Positions 22,075-33,812 of a DNA stretch of 64,000 nt are shown piece by piece. A model generated the notes under the pieces. The model had not been told where the DNA came from. It made no database searches and saw only the letters and a program-made list of their open reading frames with translations. The position numbers and the translations under genes are program-made. Each line of letters starts with the position of its first letter. Position 1 is the first letter of the stretch. The stretch is from Cotesia glomerata. Lineage: Eukaryota > Arthropoda > Insecta > Hymenoptera > Braconidae. The stretch lies in NCBI RefSeq assembly GCF_020080835.1, contig NC_058167.1:3100659-3164658 (forward strand). The letters run 5' to 3'.

Positions 22075-24290
22075 TTTTGTAAATTTCAAGTTTTGTAACT
22101 TCAACCGTGAATAACTTTTGACTGACAGAAAAGAGCTCATTTCTGAAAACTTCATGGTGAAGCTGATTATATTTCCTTCAATTTGACCTATAACACTTAT
22201 ACTTTATGAAGATTTTTATTAATTTTATAGGCCATTCAAAAATTTTAAAATAATATAAACTTTTTTTCAAATGTGGTTTTTTTTAGAATGACTTTTGAAC
22301 AGCTTTACCGACTGATTTCAAAAACTAATCAGCTCAAAATAAAAAAACTACGTCGATCGCCGCCAGACCGGTCAAAATCGCTTGATTTGTTTTTGAGATA
22401 TCGTTGACGAAAAAAATCGAAAAAAGCGTTTTTTTTTTTCAAACAAATTCCGAAATAATTTATCTGATCCATTCACGGTTTAAAATTTATCATAGAATTC
22501 AAAAAACTGCATCGAATGTAGTCAACTACGTGATAATCGGTTAACTTGTTTAAAAGTTATAGCGGATTAAAAATTAAAAAATTATATAAACATTTGTTAT
22601 TGAACAAATTAAATAACATAAGTAAAGAAAATCTCATATCACATGAAATCTACCGTCCATTTCGGGTGAGGCCGAATGGCATTTTTTTTTTTATCTCGGC
22701 CATTCTGTTTTTTTATCAATAAATATTAATATCCGTATTTCCTGCTATAGCTACTTATATATTGAAGGTATATCATTTTGATTTTTGTGTTTTAGATGAG
22801 CTGTTACACTAACGTCAGCGACACCAACTTTTGGAGGAGCTCCGCTCACCTACTGTTCATTCATATAAAAAAATTAATTCAATCTAAAATATAATTTATG
22901 TGTTATTATGAGCTCTCCGAGCTCAAAGAGTTGGCTGTTCTATACTTTAGAGCTCTTCCGTAGCTTTTTCAATCCTATAATCAACTTTTAAACACAAATT
23001 GATGACACCTAAAATTTTGGAGAAATTTGAAAAATTTACTCTTTTCGAATTTTTGCGACAACGATAACGTACGAACGAATTAACCGATTTTGCCTGAACC
23101 GGCAGTGATCGATGCGAGTTTTTATAGTTTGTACCAAAATTCAGAAATGCATTTGATCAAATATTCAATTTCGGAGTAATTCGAAAAAATCACTTTTTTC
23201 GATTTTTCGTCATCGATATCTCACGAACAAATCAACTGATTTTGATTGGCCCGGCGGCGATTGAAGCGGGTTTTGATATTCTACAACTGTAAAATGATAT
23301 AATTGCGGGAAAGCGGAGGATCAGGTTTTGGTCTGGATATCTCAATTAAAACGCGGAAATATTATTAAAAATTAACACTATAAATTTATTTACACTAAAT
23401 ACAAGTTATATTTAATATGTTAATTTGCGGATTGTTTTAATAAAAGCGGATAAATAAAGCACTGCGTGAATAATAAAGCGAAGCCGGTTGACACGTGGTT
23501 GAACAAACTGCCGGCACTGGAAAAGTGGAGAATTAATTGCACAAATAACACAATTTATCTGTAACAAACTAAAGCGTAAGTAACTAAAGCGTAAGTAAAG
23601 CGTAAGTAAACTAAAGCGTAAGCGAAAGTAAAGAAATACTAATGGCGACTTGATGCAGCGAAAGCGTGGAAGCGAAAGATAATAATAATAATGCGTCTTC
23701 TTCTTCGTCGATTTGGGGAAGAAGACTTATTGCGCATGTCTGCTGAGCAATCAGCCAATCACGCCATGACGTGATCAGTCAAGCTAAGCTTTGTGCAGGC
23801 GGTTAGTTTAAGCGGGAACTAGCAGTTGACAGGTGCGGCTCGTGAAATTGGGAGTCCCCCAGGGGCGACTTTATCGCGGCTGGGCCTGTTCACTGAACAA
23901 CAACGAAACTCAAAATATTTTGACCGGCCTGGCGGCGATCGACGTGGTTTTTCAATGTTAAAAGCTGCTTAGTTCTTGGAATCTATCGGTATAGACGTTT
24001 AAAAGTTATCCCAAAAAAACCACATTTGAAAAAATTTTTTTTCGTAGTTTTTTTGGAGTAAAAATCTAATTTTGGTCAAGCCCTTTTGAAGGGTGCAAAT
24101 CGGTCGAGCTGTTCAAAAGTTATGGGAGGTTCCCATACATCCACAGACACACACACCATCGCGGGATTAGCCGGGGAAGCTTCCTAGGACATCAAAACGT
24201 CGAGGTCTGATGAAAACTCGATTTTCGAAAAACGGGGTGAAATCAGTTTACTCTTCCATCACAACAGAAAATCTTAACCGTTGATAACCT
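22075..24290. repeat. Dispersed repeat with GAGCTC and GTCGAGGTCTGATG boxes
   Basis: Non-coding. It has repeated blocks such as AAAACTGCATCGAATG, GACCGGTCAAAATCG-like and GTTCAAAAGTTATRG, each followed by A/T runs. Near the end comes a short CACA run and AACGTCGAGGTCTGATGA, then AAAACTCGATTT. The same boxes recur at 56340-56650, 59536-60359 and, inverted, at 62122-62290. GAGCTC palindromes occur near 22912 and 22960. It is probably non-autonomous transposon material; clean ends were not found here. Confidence 0.6.
23285..23925. repeat. Inserted GC-richer block with AAGCGTAAGTAA repeats
   Basis: This block interrupts the dispersed repeat and differs in composition. At 23570-23635 CTAAAGCGTAAGTAA is tandemly repeated about four times, and AAGCGAAAG and AAAGCGGA variants surround it. 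The right end is GC-rich (GGGGCGACTTTATCGCGGC). It could be a solo LTR (TG near 23290, CA near 23900), but no partner or PBS is visible. Confidence 0.35.
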
Positions 24291-24299
24291 TTCAGCGAA

Positions 24300-26370
24300 A
24301 ATAATTAATATTTTCAATTATTTTTCACTAGTGATTGACATAGGTATTGACAATAATTTATAGATTTATAATTAATGTAAACTTTTATTAACTATGAAAT
24401 AACTCCAGTGATTAACAGACGCATTGAACGATTTTTACTTGATGATATTTAATAGAACTGAAAATTCTTAAATTGTCTACAAAATTGGTCAGTTAAAATA
24501 AGAGACAATAATAACGAAAATATAAATATTTTTTGTTATTTTGATTTTTAAACATCAGCTCAAAATAGTACTTAACACTAAATAATTGAGCTGTTCAAGC
24601 TCAAAAAATACGTTAGTAATGTATTTAAAAAACGACTTAATTTTCTGTTATTCCATCTATTTTTATTAATTTAGAAACGAATTTCGAGTACCCTAAAGTT
24701 TTCTTTAAAATTAAATATTATTGAGCTAAGTATCGAAATTTTCAAAAATAGTAATTTTTAAATCACTAAAAATCACGATAATTCAAAGATCATCCATTTA
24801 ATTTATTCCTTCGTTTCGAACTTTATAATAGTCGAAAACAAGTAAAAGAAAGTTCCATTATTTTAACGGAGATATAATATGTCAAATAAGTGGGGAGTTA
24901 ACGATTGAAAAAAAGTGATCGGTTCTTTCAGTAACAAGTGAAGGGAATACTTAGTTCTTCGAGGCCAAAAACTGGTATTAATAACATTTCTATATACCAT
25001 GAATTCAGTTAGTTCCCGTTGGTGATTTATCAGTTGCACGGTAGTTTACAAAATATGAACGAGAATATATTCGAGTTATTACTATTAATAGTCATTTCCG
25101 AAGCTGGTAAGAATGTTATACAATTGTTTTAAAATGAGCAGTTATAAATTCAGTTAAGTATCGCTTTAATACTTTATTTTCTTCAGTAGGAAGTCTAACA
25201 TCTTGAAATGTAGTGATGTATTATAAAAATCAGGCCTCCATATAGTGAATGGTTTTATCTTTCTTAAAAAATTATCTGTTCAGAGAGCTCCATAAGTAAT
25301 AGAATTTCTTTAACAAACATATGCTTCGTACAATACAAGTCTGTAATTGTTCATCCTCCGATGAAATAAAATTATCTGTGACTTCGTATTTAATTCAAAA
25401 TCGAATATATTATTCTTGCTATCATAATTATAGTCAACTATATTTGTCTTTATGGATATATTAACAAAGAATTTCATCAACTCTATCATCAAAACTTTAA
25501 AAGAAAAAATTTTACATATTTATTAATACAATATTTTAAACACAAGTTTTAAAACTGTAGAAAATCGATTTTTGGTAAGTTAACGGACGCTTAAAATCAA
25601 TAAATTTTTTTTTAGTTTGTTTAAAAAATTGTTTATTCAAACAATTTCTTTAAAAATTGTTTAGATAATTTATTTAAATAAATATTTCTTATGTAATTTT
25701 TTGATAGAAAGTATTCTTTTTCATTATTAAAAACAATTTATTTTTAACTTAATAAATAGTTACTTTATTTGGAGAGTAATTTTCTCGCATGATAGTGCAA
25801 GTAATTGTTTTTATATAAAGACAGTTAATGTGTTGATTCTCACGGATATTCGTAATCTTTTCCACATTTTTTACTGTTTATTGATTTTAGGAAAACATTT
25901 ACCGAAATGAGTTTAATTTTCAAATGATTTACACTAGTTGCGTACATGGTATATAAAACAATTATTATCTTCAAAATCAGTTTCGTTTACCTAAATTAAT
26001 TCTAGTAAGCAACGTAATCTCTATGAAATTATGCTCTCATTTTGAACTTCCTTTATTACTAACCTTGAAAGTAATTTAAATGAATTGTTTATTTAGTTAT
26101 GATGAAAAGCCATTCTACGTGAAACCAATCACTTTTAAACTTGATCCCTTATAATTTGACTGAAAATTTTTTAAATATTTTTATGAACCCTTAAAATCGT
26201 TTCTCCGAAAATTTTCACGTTTTTTCTTTCAACCAAAAAAGCTGTGAAAAAAAAAAGACTTTTTGTCATATTAACCGCAATAGTTGGATTTTCGAGCAAC
26301 ATGCAGAGGGTGCAAACTATACGATTTCTGGTAATCTATAGTTTAGTTAACTTACCTTGTATTTGAGTAG
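24300..26370. other. AT-rich DNA without a gene
   Basis: No ORF of note, no inverted ends and no recognised repeat were seen apart from the possible first exon listed at 25055-25106. Confidence 0.5.
25055..25106 (+). other. Possible first exon encoding a signal peptide
   Basis: An ATG opens MNENIFELLLLIVISEA, a good signal-peptide shape, and is followed directly by a GTAAGA donor. A TTATTTTCTTCAG acceptor lies at about 25186. Splicing there runs into a stop after six codons, so if this was a secreted-protein gene it is now cut short or its next exon is elsewhere. TCAGTT initiator-like sequences lie just upstream, but no well-placed TATA was seen. It may be chance. Confidence 0.25.
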
Positions 26371-27605
26371 TTAAACAGGGGGGGGGGGTCTCTGTGACAA
26401 CGGGTTATGTGACACTCTATTTACCACGTGAGTATGAGTGTTTTTCTTGCTTATCGACGGTTGTTTTGTTATCAGTGATCTTCCTTATCGACGTTGGATT
26501 TGATAGTTTTCTTGTTTATTGTAGGTTGTCTGTATTATCGACTGTTGTCTTGGGTCTTGTCGTGTGACTGTTACATGATTTTGGTGGGGGTTTATGAAGT
26601 TATGATGGGGATATGGTGGCTGTTTGGTGGGAGTGGAGGGGATTGGGAGTAATAATTTAGTATTATTATTGATTGACAGTTTAAATGTGAAATTTGGGGG
26701 GGGGGGTTTATCAGTGAGAGGTGGATCTATGAGAATAGTTTAAAACGAGGAGGTTCTATGCGTTAGTCATTTTTTCTGTTTATTTCGGAAAATTTTTGTA
26801 CTTTTTGGTTTGATTGACACCTCGGATGTTAAATTTGAGTCTTTTATTAGTAACTTTTACCCCATGCTAACAGTTCGCAGCATGGGATCCTATGCGTTGG
26901 TCTTTGAAAATTCTCATACTTTTCTATAGAAATTTAATGTTTTGCTATTTTTACCACAAAAAAACCCTACTATTTTTTTAATTTATCCTGGTGGGGATTG
27001 TGCTATAAAGCCGTGCATATCATCCATTTATTCACAGTCTTCACTCAATCTTTCTACTGAGTGTTAACTAGTGTAAATTGAAGAAAAAATTTTCAACGAA
27101 CTTGCTTACATCTTCTAAGGATATTAATGTGAGTATTCAATCTTCATTATTCTCATTTCTTTTTTCTTAAATATTAATTTATTTATTTCTATCATATTTA
27201 GATAACATTACGTCGTAATTAAGTCGTAGCTCACACGCTCCCAGTTTACTTGTTTGATTTGTGTATAATCATATTTGGGTTTATAATCATTTCGTGACTG
27301 TTAAAAAGTTTAAATTTTTATTAACAAAACAAGATATTAATCTCTGATTTGTTTGTTAATTTGAGATAGTGGTCCTCAAGTAAAGACTATTGCATTAATC
27401 TAACCTTAATTTTTTCTAGTTTGTTTTTCTAGTTTCTTTTCTTTCTTTCTATTATTTCGGTTACTATAGTTGGCGCGACTTGAGTTGGTTACCTGAGAGC
27501 ATTGTGGTGACATTTATATGTGCTGTGAGTTAACATACACAACTCTGACTTACCATAGAAGTGTATCTGTTATTGTTTTTGTTTACATTGAATCTCAGCA
27601 TTGAA

Positions 27606-28661
27606 ATGTCACTCTCTAAAACAACAACAGGGTCATCAAAAGTTCAGGATATCACCTGCAATCTATGTGACAAAACTATATCCACCAAACCGATAGCCTG
27701 TATGCAATGTGGCCTGAACTATCATCCAAGTTGTGCTATGGTGACAGGTTCGACATCGGCTGGTGCAATCAACAAGTGCTGCTCCATTATTAAACCACCT
27801 ACGCAACAACCAATGAGCTTGTTCAAGGAGCTTCTGATTGAGGAAATGAGGAGCGACCTCAAGGATATGCTGGCATCAACGTTGAATGAACCGGATAACC
27901 AAAATCTGCAAGATGCTCTGGACCAACACACTCTTGAAATTCAGTCTAGCCTAAATCTAGCGATCACGGACAGCATGAAATCTCTTAAAGGGCTATTGAA
28001 CAAATGCATGGATTCAATCCGTGACACTTTTAATAAATCTATTGATGATATCTCAGACAAACTTAATTCATGTCAAGCTCAACTTACTAAGCTGTCTAGT
28101 GATCATGATGAGACTGCTGCTAGGTGTAAAACGCTTGAAACTAATTACAGTACCTTGTGCTCTTCACCCAATATTCAGTCAGCCAACAATTCTATTCAAT
28201 ATATCATGATTGAGGAGATTGAGGATCGTGCCAAGCGCAAGAAAAATGTCATTATCTATGGACTTGATTTTGACAGTTCTAACGGTGAGTCTCATGATTT
28301 GTCTCGCATTAAAACTGCTATCAGTTCTTTCAATATAGAGGATACCAATATACAGAAATGTATGAGAATTGGGAGATACTCTGAATCTCTAACTAATCCT
28401 CGACCTCTAAAGATTATTATGTCATCTGAATCTGCTGTTGATAAACTGCTAGAGATGTTTCAGGTCTGCAGGAGAGACAAGACTCTTCCGCCGGAACTTG
28501 TGAATCTTCAAATTCAAAGAGACTGGACCCCTCTACAACGACAGAAATTTGCTGCCTTGAAGAAAGAGTTAACCAGTCGCAAATCTCTGGGGGAAGAAAC
28601 TTTAAGAATTGCCACAAGGAACGGCATTTCCAAGATAGTGGAGACACGCAAGCGAATCTGA
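27606..28661 (+). CDS. LINE ORF1, zinc finger plus RNA-binding-like domain
   Basis: About 351 residues from the Met of MSLSKTTTG (an upstream in-frame Met at 27561 would add 15 hydrophobic residues and seems less likely). The N terminus is a PHD-like zinc finger: CNLC, then CMQC, then H and C at PHD spacing, as in ORF1 of CR1-group LINEs. The middle is a predicted coiled coil rich in Leu, Lys and Asp. The C-terminal half starts at RKKNVIIYGL and resembles the RRM-like part of other LINE ORF1 proteins, which coat the RNA as a chaperone. The frame is intact. It ends at TGA, and the ORF2 frame starts on the same base. Confidence 0.85.
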   Translation: MSLSKTTTGSSKVQDITCNLCDKTISTKPIACMQCGLNYHPSCAMVTGSTSAGAINKCCSIIKPPTQQPMSLFKELLIEEMRSDLKDMLASTLNEPDNQNLQDALDQHTLEIQSSLNLAITDSMKSLKGLLNKCMDSIRDTFNKSIDDISDKLNSCQAQLTKLSSDHDETAARCKTLETNYSTLCSSPNIQSANNSIQYIMIEEIEDRAKRKKNVIIYGLDFDSSNGESHDLSRIKTAISSFNIEDTNIQKCMRIGRYSESLTNPRPLKIIMSSESAVDKLLEMFQVCRRDKTLPPELVNLQIQRDWTPLQRQKFAALKKELTSRKSLGEETLRIATRNGISKIVETRKRI

Positions 28662-31330
28662 ATATCTACTATCAAAATGTAAGGGGAATTAACACTAAGT
28701 TTGAGACCATCATCGACAACATCTCACTACTCAACGCTGAAGTTATTGCTTTAACTAAGACCTGGCTCTCTCCAGATAAGCTATCCTCGGAATTTATGGA
28801 CCTCAGCCACTTTAATGTATTCCGTGGGGATAGACGCTCATCGTCTGAGGGCAGAGGAGGAGGAGTTCTTGTTACAGTTGATACTAATCTCACAACCTTC
28901 TACATGAATACTGATAACTTCACTAATAAATATGAAGATGTGGATGCTGTCTGCATCAAGATCACGACGTCTACTTTCTCAATCTTGTTGTTGGTCATCT
29001 ACATCGCTCCGGACATCAGTATTCATTCATTTGAAGAGTTCTTCGATGACCTGGAGGTCTTTTTACAAGTTCATTGTCAGCTTATAGTGATTGGTGATTT
29101 TAATTCCCCGTGTTCTGTGAATCGATATGTGATATCTGTTTGTGACTCGAAATCCAATATATTACGTTCATGGCAAGAGCACTTTGAGCTCAATCAGTTT
29201 AATTATATTTATAATCATCAGGATAAATGTCTTGATTTAGTTTTTTCTAACTTGGCCTGCTCGGTGGGGGGATCGTCCTGGTCACTGGTTGGTGTGGATC
29301 CTTACCACCCGGTTCTCAATGTTACTATTAAATATCATAAAGCAGTGAAAACTGCTTGCTCTTCTCCTGTTCATCATGAGTTAAACTTTAAATCCATTGA
29401 TAGTGATAAGTTAGTAGTAGAGCTACTCGCTGTTGATTGGGATTCTGTCCTCCAACCGAGCAACCCAAACACAAACTGTAATTCTTTATACAATGTATTA
29501 AACTCTATCTTTAAGTCATCCGTACTAGTTAAAAAGAAAATTAGTGCAAGTAAAAGGCAATTTCCACCTTGGTATAGTCATAGTATTAAGGCTGATCTAA
29601 GATTAAAAGAAACACTTAGACGTAAATTTAAATCAACTGGTTCTCGGTTTCACTATCAGCAGTTTTCTCAGCTTAGATCTGCTCTAAAATCGCGTATTGC
29701 CAAGTCTCGAATTGACTAAATTGAAGCAGCGGAAAAGAACTTTACCAAACAGCCTTCTGCATTTTGGTCTTTTCTCAAGAAATTAAAGAATGATAAAAAT
29801 TCAGCTCAATCATTCACAATTGATGGACTAGTGACATCTGATGCTGAGAGAATTGCTGATGGCTTTGCCGATTATTTTTGCTCTGTATTTGTTCCGCCCT
29901 ATGGGCATCCTGGGGATCAATTACAGATGCTGGAGGGATTGGGTTCCGTGGACCCACCTGATGCTGATGACATTTTGTCATCTATACTTAAACTTCCAGA
30001 CAAATGGTCTGCAGGTGTGGATGGAATTCCATGCTCTCTGGTTAGATCACATGCCTGTCTATTTGTTGAACCACTAACACTTATTTTTACTGAATGTATA
30101 AAGCATGGTATCTATCCAGACTGCTGGAAAATCTCAAAAATACTGCCTATCTTAAAGTCTGGGGATCCATCTTTGATTGTTAATTACAGACCTATCTCAA
30201 TTTTGTGTGCCTTTTCGAAGGTCTTCGAGATTTATTTATATGGAAAAATATTTGCTTATTTTCAAACTACCTTATCTCCATCTCAGCATGGTTTTGTCCC
30301 ATGCAGGTCAACTGTAACCAATCTCTTATGCTTTACTAAATATGTACACAGTTCGTTTGCGGAGCATCTGCAGGTGGACACACTTTACACCGATTTCTCG
30401 AAGGCCTTCGATAAGGTCAACATATGTAAACTGGTCAAAGCATTAAATGACCTGAGTATTCCACTAGACCTGGTTGTGTTGTTATCCTCTTACTTAACAA
30501 ATAGGCAGAATAAAGTAATGTTCGAGGGCACGTATTCTAAAGTATTCAAGTCTATATCAGGTGTTCCACAGGGATCCAATCTTGGTCCACTATTATTTAT
30601 CATATTCATCAATAATGTCTTGTCTAATCTAAGCAATAGTGATCTTAACTGTGAAATAGATGCCTTTGCTGACGATACAAAACTATATGTAACGATTAGG
30701 TCTGTGCAAGATTGTTCAAGACTACAAAAATTTATAGATCGATTTGTTGATCTTTGTAATCAGTATGATCTCATTTTAAACCCCAATAAGTGTAAGATAA
30801 TGTCTTATTATAGGAATAAATCGCCGATAATATTTGATTATATAATTGACAACACTCGGGTCACTAGGGTGTCTACCCAATGTGACCTGGGTGTTGTATT
30901 TGATAGTAAATTGAACTTTCAGCCGCACATTAGCAAGGTTGTTACAGCGTCATGGAAAATGTTCGGCTTTGTAACCAGATCAAGTCGCAACCTAGTAACT
31001 GTTAAAGCTATTAAATCTATTAATTTTTCCCTGGTTAGGTCGCGTCTTGAATATGCCGCAGTTGTATGGTCTCCAATCTATGAAATATACAGTAATAAAA
31101 TTGATAAAGCCCAACATAAATTTCTCAAGTTCATGTCCTGGAAAATGGATCGTGTTTATCCTAAACCAGGCATGGATAGGAAAGAGCTTTGTAGTAGATT
31201 CCATATGATTACATTAAAAGATCGTAGACTCTGTGCATGCGCCATCTTCTTGACGCGGCTGATTCAGGGGAAGGTGGATTGTGAACGTCTGGCAGACTCT
31301 ATTACTATTACTTTTAAAGCCCCGACCTAG
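28661..31330 (+). pseudogene. LINE ORF2, endonuclease and reverse transcriptase, one stop
   Basis: One frame is open from 28661 to 31330 except for a TAA at 29717-29719. The endonuclease (APE type) begins YYQNVRG. The usual catalytic Glu of the TETW motif is Lys here (TKTWLS), while GDFNSP is kept. The reverse transcriptase shows YRPIS, YTDFSKAFDKV (motif A), GVPQGSNLGP (motif B) and AFADDTKLY (motif C, catalytic DD). About 890 codons is a normal length. There is no ATG before 28796, already inside the endonuclease, so initiation probably depended on ORF1 stop/restart. The stop and the lost Glu make this copy inactive. Confidence 0.88.
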
Positions 31331-31668
31331 AGGGATAGTACTCCCTTCCAGCTTCCATTCGCTGGCACCAACTTTGCTATATCTGCCCCCATATACCGAT
31401 TAATAAGTGCCTTCAATACTTTTTACAAGATAGATAACAGTTTGGATGTTTATAAAATAAGTAGTTCTGAATGTTTTTCAAAACTTTGTATGTCAAACAT
31501 TGTATAAACTGGAGCAAAATATTTACTTTTGATAGTTAATTATGTAGTGACTTATCATAATATTAATTTTAAATTAAACACATTGTATTAAATTGTATGT
31601 AACATAGAACCCGATTAATGGCTTTGCTGTAGGGTTCATTGAACTGATAAAAAATAAAATAAAATAAC

Positions 31669-31992
31669 ATGGACCTCTCAGCAATCAACAAATCATCAGC
31701 TTTAAAGGACATCTTACCAAAGAAAAAAATGTCAGAGCTGATTGTCAATAATGAGTACAACGTTACTGCGATGAAATGTGTCTCAACGAAGTTTGGTGAT
31801 AGTATTGTTGCTTCACTCAATGGAGAGTTTTCTGTTTATTTTCCTAAGCGCCTAGTGACAGTATTTCAAAAACAGCCTGAAGCACTTGAATCACTCCATA
31901 AAGAGATTGAAGAAGATAATCTATATCTTCTTTATCATGGAGGAGCTTATAATAAATTTGAATTTATTATTAAATCATTTGATGAGAGCTAA
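31669..31992 (+). CDS. Small protein, probably Polinton-derived, intact
   Basis: 107 residues. The middle reads MSELIVNNEYNV, STKFGDSIVASLNGEF and YFPKRLVTVF. This pattern of beta-strands and a FPKR box resembles short proteins I recall next to arthropod Maverick/Polinton genes, possibly an OB-like fold. Function is not known to me. The ATG follows the LINE tail by no more than a base or two, so its own upstream region has been displaced. It is the only undamaged ORF of the Polinton block. The assignment to the Polinton rests on position and a remembered pattern. Confidence 0.55.
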   Translation: MDLSAINKSSALKDILPKKKMSELIVNNEYNVTAMKCVSTKFGDSIVASLNGEFSVYFPKRLVTVFQKQPEALESLHKEIEEDNLYLLYHGGAYNKFEFIIKSFDES

Positions 31993-32025
31993 ATATATTA
32001 AATCCAGTCAAGCAAATTATGAATA

Positions 32026-33352
32026 CCCTGGCGGATTCGTGGTCACGATAAAATGATCGTGAAACGACGGTGAATGTACCGTGAATTCACAGTGTCGACA
32101 AATGATCGTCGAATGACCGTCACTTGACTATCGAATGGCCATCGTTTGACAGTGAACGACGAGTATCATTGTGAAAGTTTTTCACTGTTACTTTATGATT
32201 TTTATTCTGTATAGTTATCATACTTCACTCTTCGAAAAACCAAATTTTTACTTGACTTCTCCGATTTGTTATCTGAGTAAAAATCGTAGATCATCGATCG
32301 ATCGTCTGTCATTTAATAGTCATTCGAAAACATATAAATTGTCAAAAAACCGTAACTCGGATGTGGATGCACAGTAATCTGTAAATGAAACGACCGTGAA
32401 ACGAGCGTATAATTCGGTAAGTCGGTAAGTCAGGAACAAGTGTTGTATTTTTTTCATAGTTTTAAATGAAAAACCGTAATAATTTTTGTTTATGAAAAAT
32501 ATAATAATATTTTTTTTTTTTTTTTTTTTTTTTTTTAATCGGGAGATATTTTATTCAGCAATTAATTAATTAATAAATTATAATTTATTTTCAACTTAAC
32601 TTTGAATATTTTCTGCACGTCTAATATTTTCACCGTAATTCCAAAATTCGAATCCATTATTAAAGATTTGAGTTCTTTTTTTTTTTTAGAGACGAAAACT
32701 TTAATTTCAAAATTACGGAAAAATTGTTCGTTATCAAGAAAAATTATTATGAGATATTTTTTTTTAACAATTAAATTTTTAACAATTTTTTTTTCAGATC
32801 TTTTTTTATACAGTTAATAATTTCACCGTAGTTTCAAAATTAAGATTTTCGTAATCATCAAAAATTTGAATCACTTATTACGATTATTATTTTGAAGTTA
32901 TGGAACAAATATAAATTTATTTAAGGTATTTTTATCTGTACAATGAAAAAAATGACTTGGTTTTGACACTTTATGAGGTGACTGATTTAATCGTTTCAAA
33001 CAGTGTCTAAGATAGCCGAACTGGTAAAGTCTCGGGTGCGCAACTAGATGAGTCGGGTTCGAGCCCCGGTCTAGACTCTCCGAAATATTTTTTTTTATTT
33101 TATTGTCCGTGACAGTAACGTAAAATTATCGTATTTCGACAGTATATTGAGCGTACAGTGTCGGTCATAACGTCGTAGATTCAGTTGTGTATGCACCGTA
33201 TATATTCGATAAATTTATAGTAGACATCGTTCACAACGGTATCCGATGCTGACTGACAAACCACTCGGTAAGAACGAACTTTATACGGTGAAACGAACAT
33301 GAAACAACCGTCAATCAACCGTGCTTTCACCGTGTCGCCGAAACCACCAGGG
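32026..33352. mobile_element. 1.3-kb TIR element, CCCTGGYGG ends, TA duplication
   Basis: Starts CCCTGGCGGATTCG and ends CGAAACCACCAGGG, with TA on both sides (32024-32025 and 33353-33354). Subterminal regions are packed with CGTGAAACGACGG-like and GACCGTCA-like repeats in both orientations. There is no transposase. A tRNA-like sequence sits at 33005-33076. Confidence 0.85.
33005..33076 (+). ncRNA. tRNA-like sequence, 72 nt, degenerate anticodon arm
   Basis: The acceptor arms GTCTAAG/TCTAGAC pair at six of seven positions (one wobble). The T arm is clean (TCGGG, loop TTCGAGC, CCCGG) with a B-box GGTTCGAGCCC. The A-box-like TAGCCGAACTGGTAAAG is present. The anticodon stem does not pair, so I call it a tRNA-derived SINE head or pseudogene, not a working tRNA. 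Confidence 0.6.
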
Positions 33353-33506
33353 TATTATGTCCTTAATTTATACTTACGTATTTTTATCTAAGTTGTACTT
33401 TTGATTTTGTAAAATATAAAAATAAAATTTTTTTTCAATAGAAAATTTATTCTTATTTTTTTTTTTCAAAATTCAATTTCATTTTCTATATTACTTATAT
33501 GCATTA

Positions 33507-33712
33507 CTAGCTGTTACCCGCCCGCTCCGCTGGGCACTTCATAGAATTGTATTTTTAGAGATCTAGACTTGAAATTTAATGGGAGTATTGTTTAAATTTG
33601 TACAGATTTCAAATTTTATCAGATTGGCCCGTTCCTTTTATCCCTGTGATTATTCTAGCTAATATTCCTTGTAAATTTTAATGTGCAATCACTATGACAT
33701 TCCAGTGGTTTT
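33507..33712 (-). mobile_element. Non-autonomous Helitron 3' end, cut by gap
   Basis: CTAG at 33507-33510 followed by GCCCGCTCCGCTGGGC, which folds as the Helitron 3' hairpin on the minus strand. It is nearly identical to 46381-46587 for 200 bp. The 5' part is lost at the N run. Confidence 0.8.
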
Positions 33713-33812
33713 NNNNNNNNNNNNNNNNNNNNNNNNNNNNNNNNNNNNNNNNNNNNNNNNNNNNNNNNNNNNNNNNNNNNNNNNNNNNNNNNNNNNNNNN
33801 NNNNNNNNNNNN
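33713..33812. other. Assembly gap (100 N)
   Basis: Exactly 100 N: a placeholder gap of unknown true size. The Polinton ATPase is cut by it. Confidence 1.

Larger units (their letters stand above)
26371..31668 (+). mobile_element. CR1/Jockey-group LINE, nearly full length
   Basis: Two ORFs (zinc-finger ORF1; endonuclease plus reverse transcriptase ORF2) are followed by about 340 bp of 3' UTR and the tail AAAAATAAAATAAAATAA at 31650-31668. The G-rich and GT-rich DNA from about 26371 to 27560 has no other explanation and may be the 5' UTR, but the exact start is not marked. The element sits directly against a small ORF of the Polinton block. Confidence 0.8.

Noticed and set aside
26371..26720. 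G-runs as a deliberate G-quadruplex element
   Set aside because: Only two isolated runs of G in GT-rich LINE-flanking DNA; not enough spacing pattern to support it.
33005..33076. Functional tRNA gene
   Set aside because: Acceptor and T arms pair well but the anticodon stem does not, and it lies inside a TIR element.
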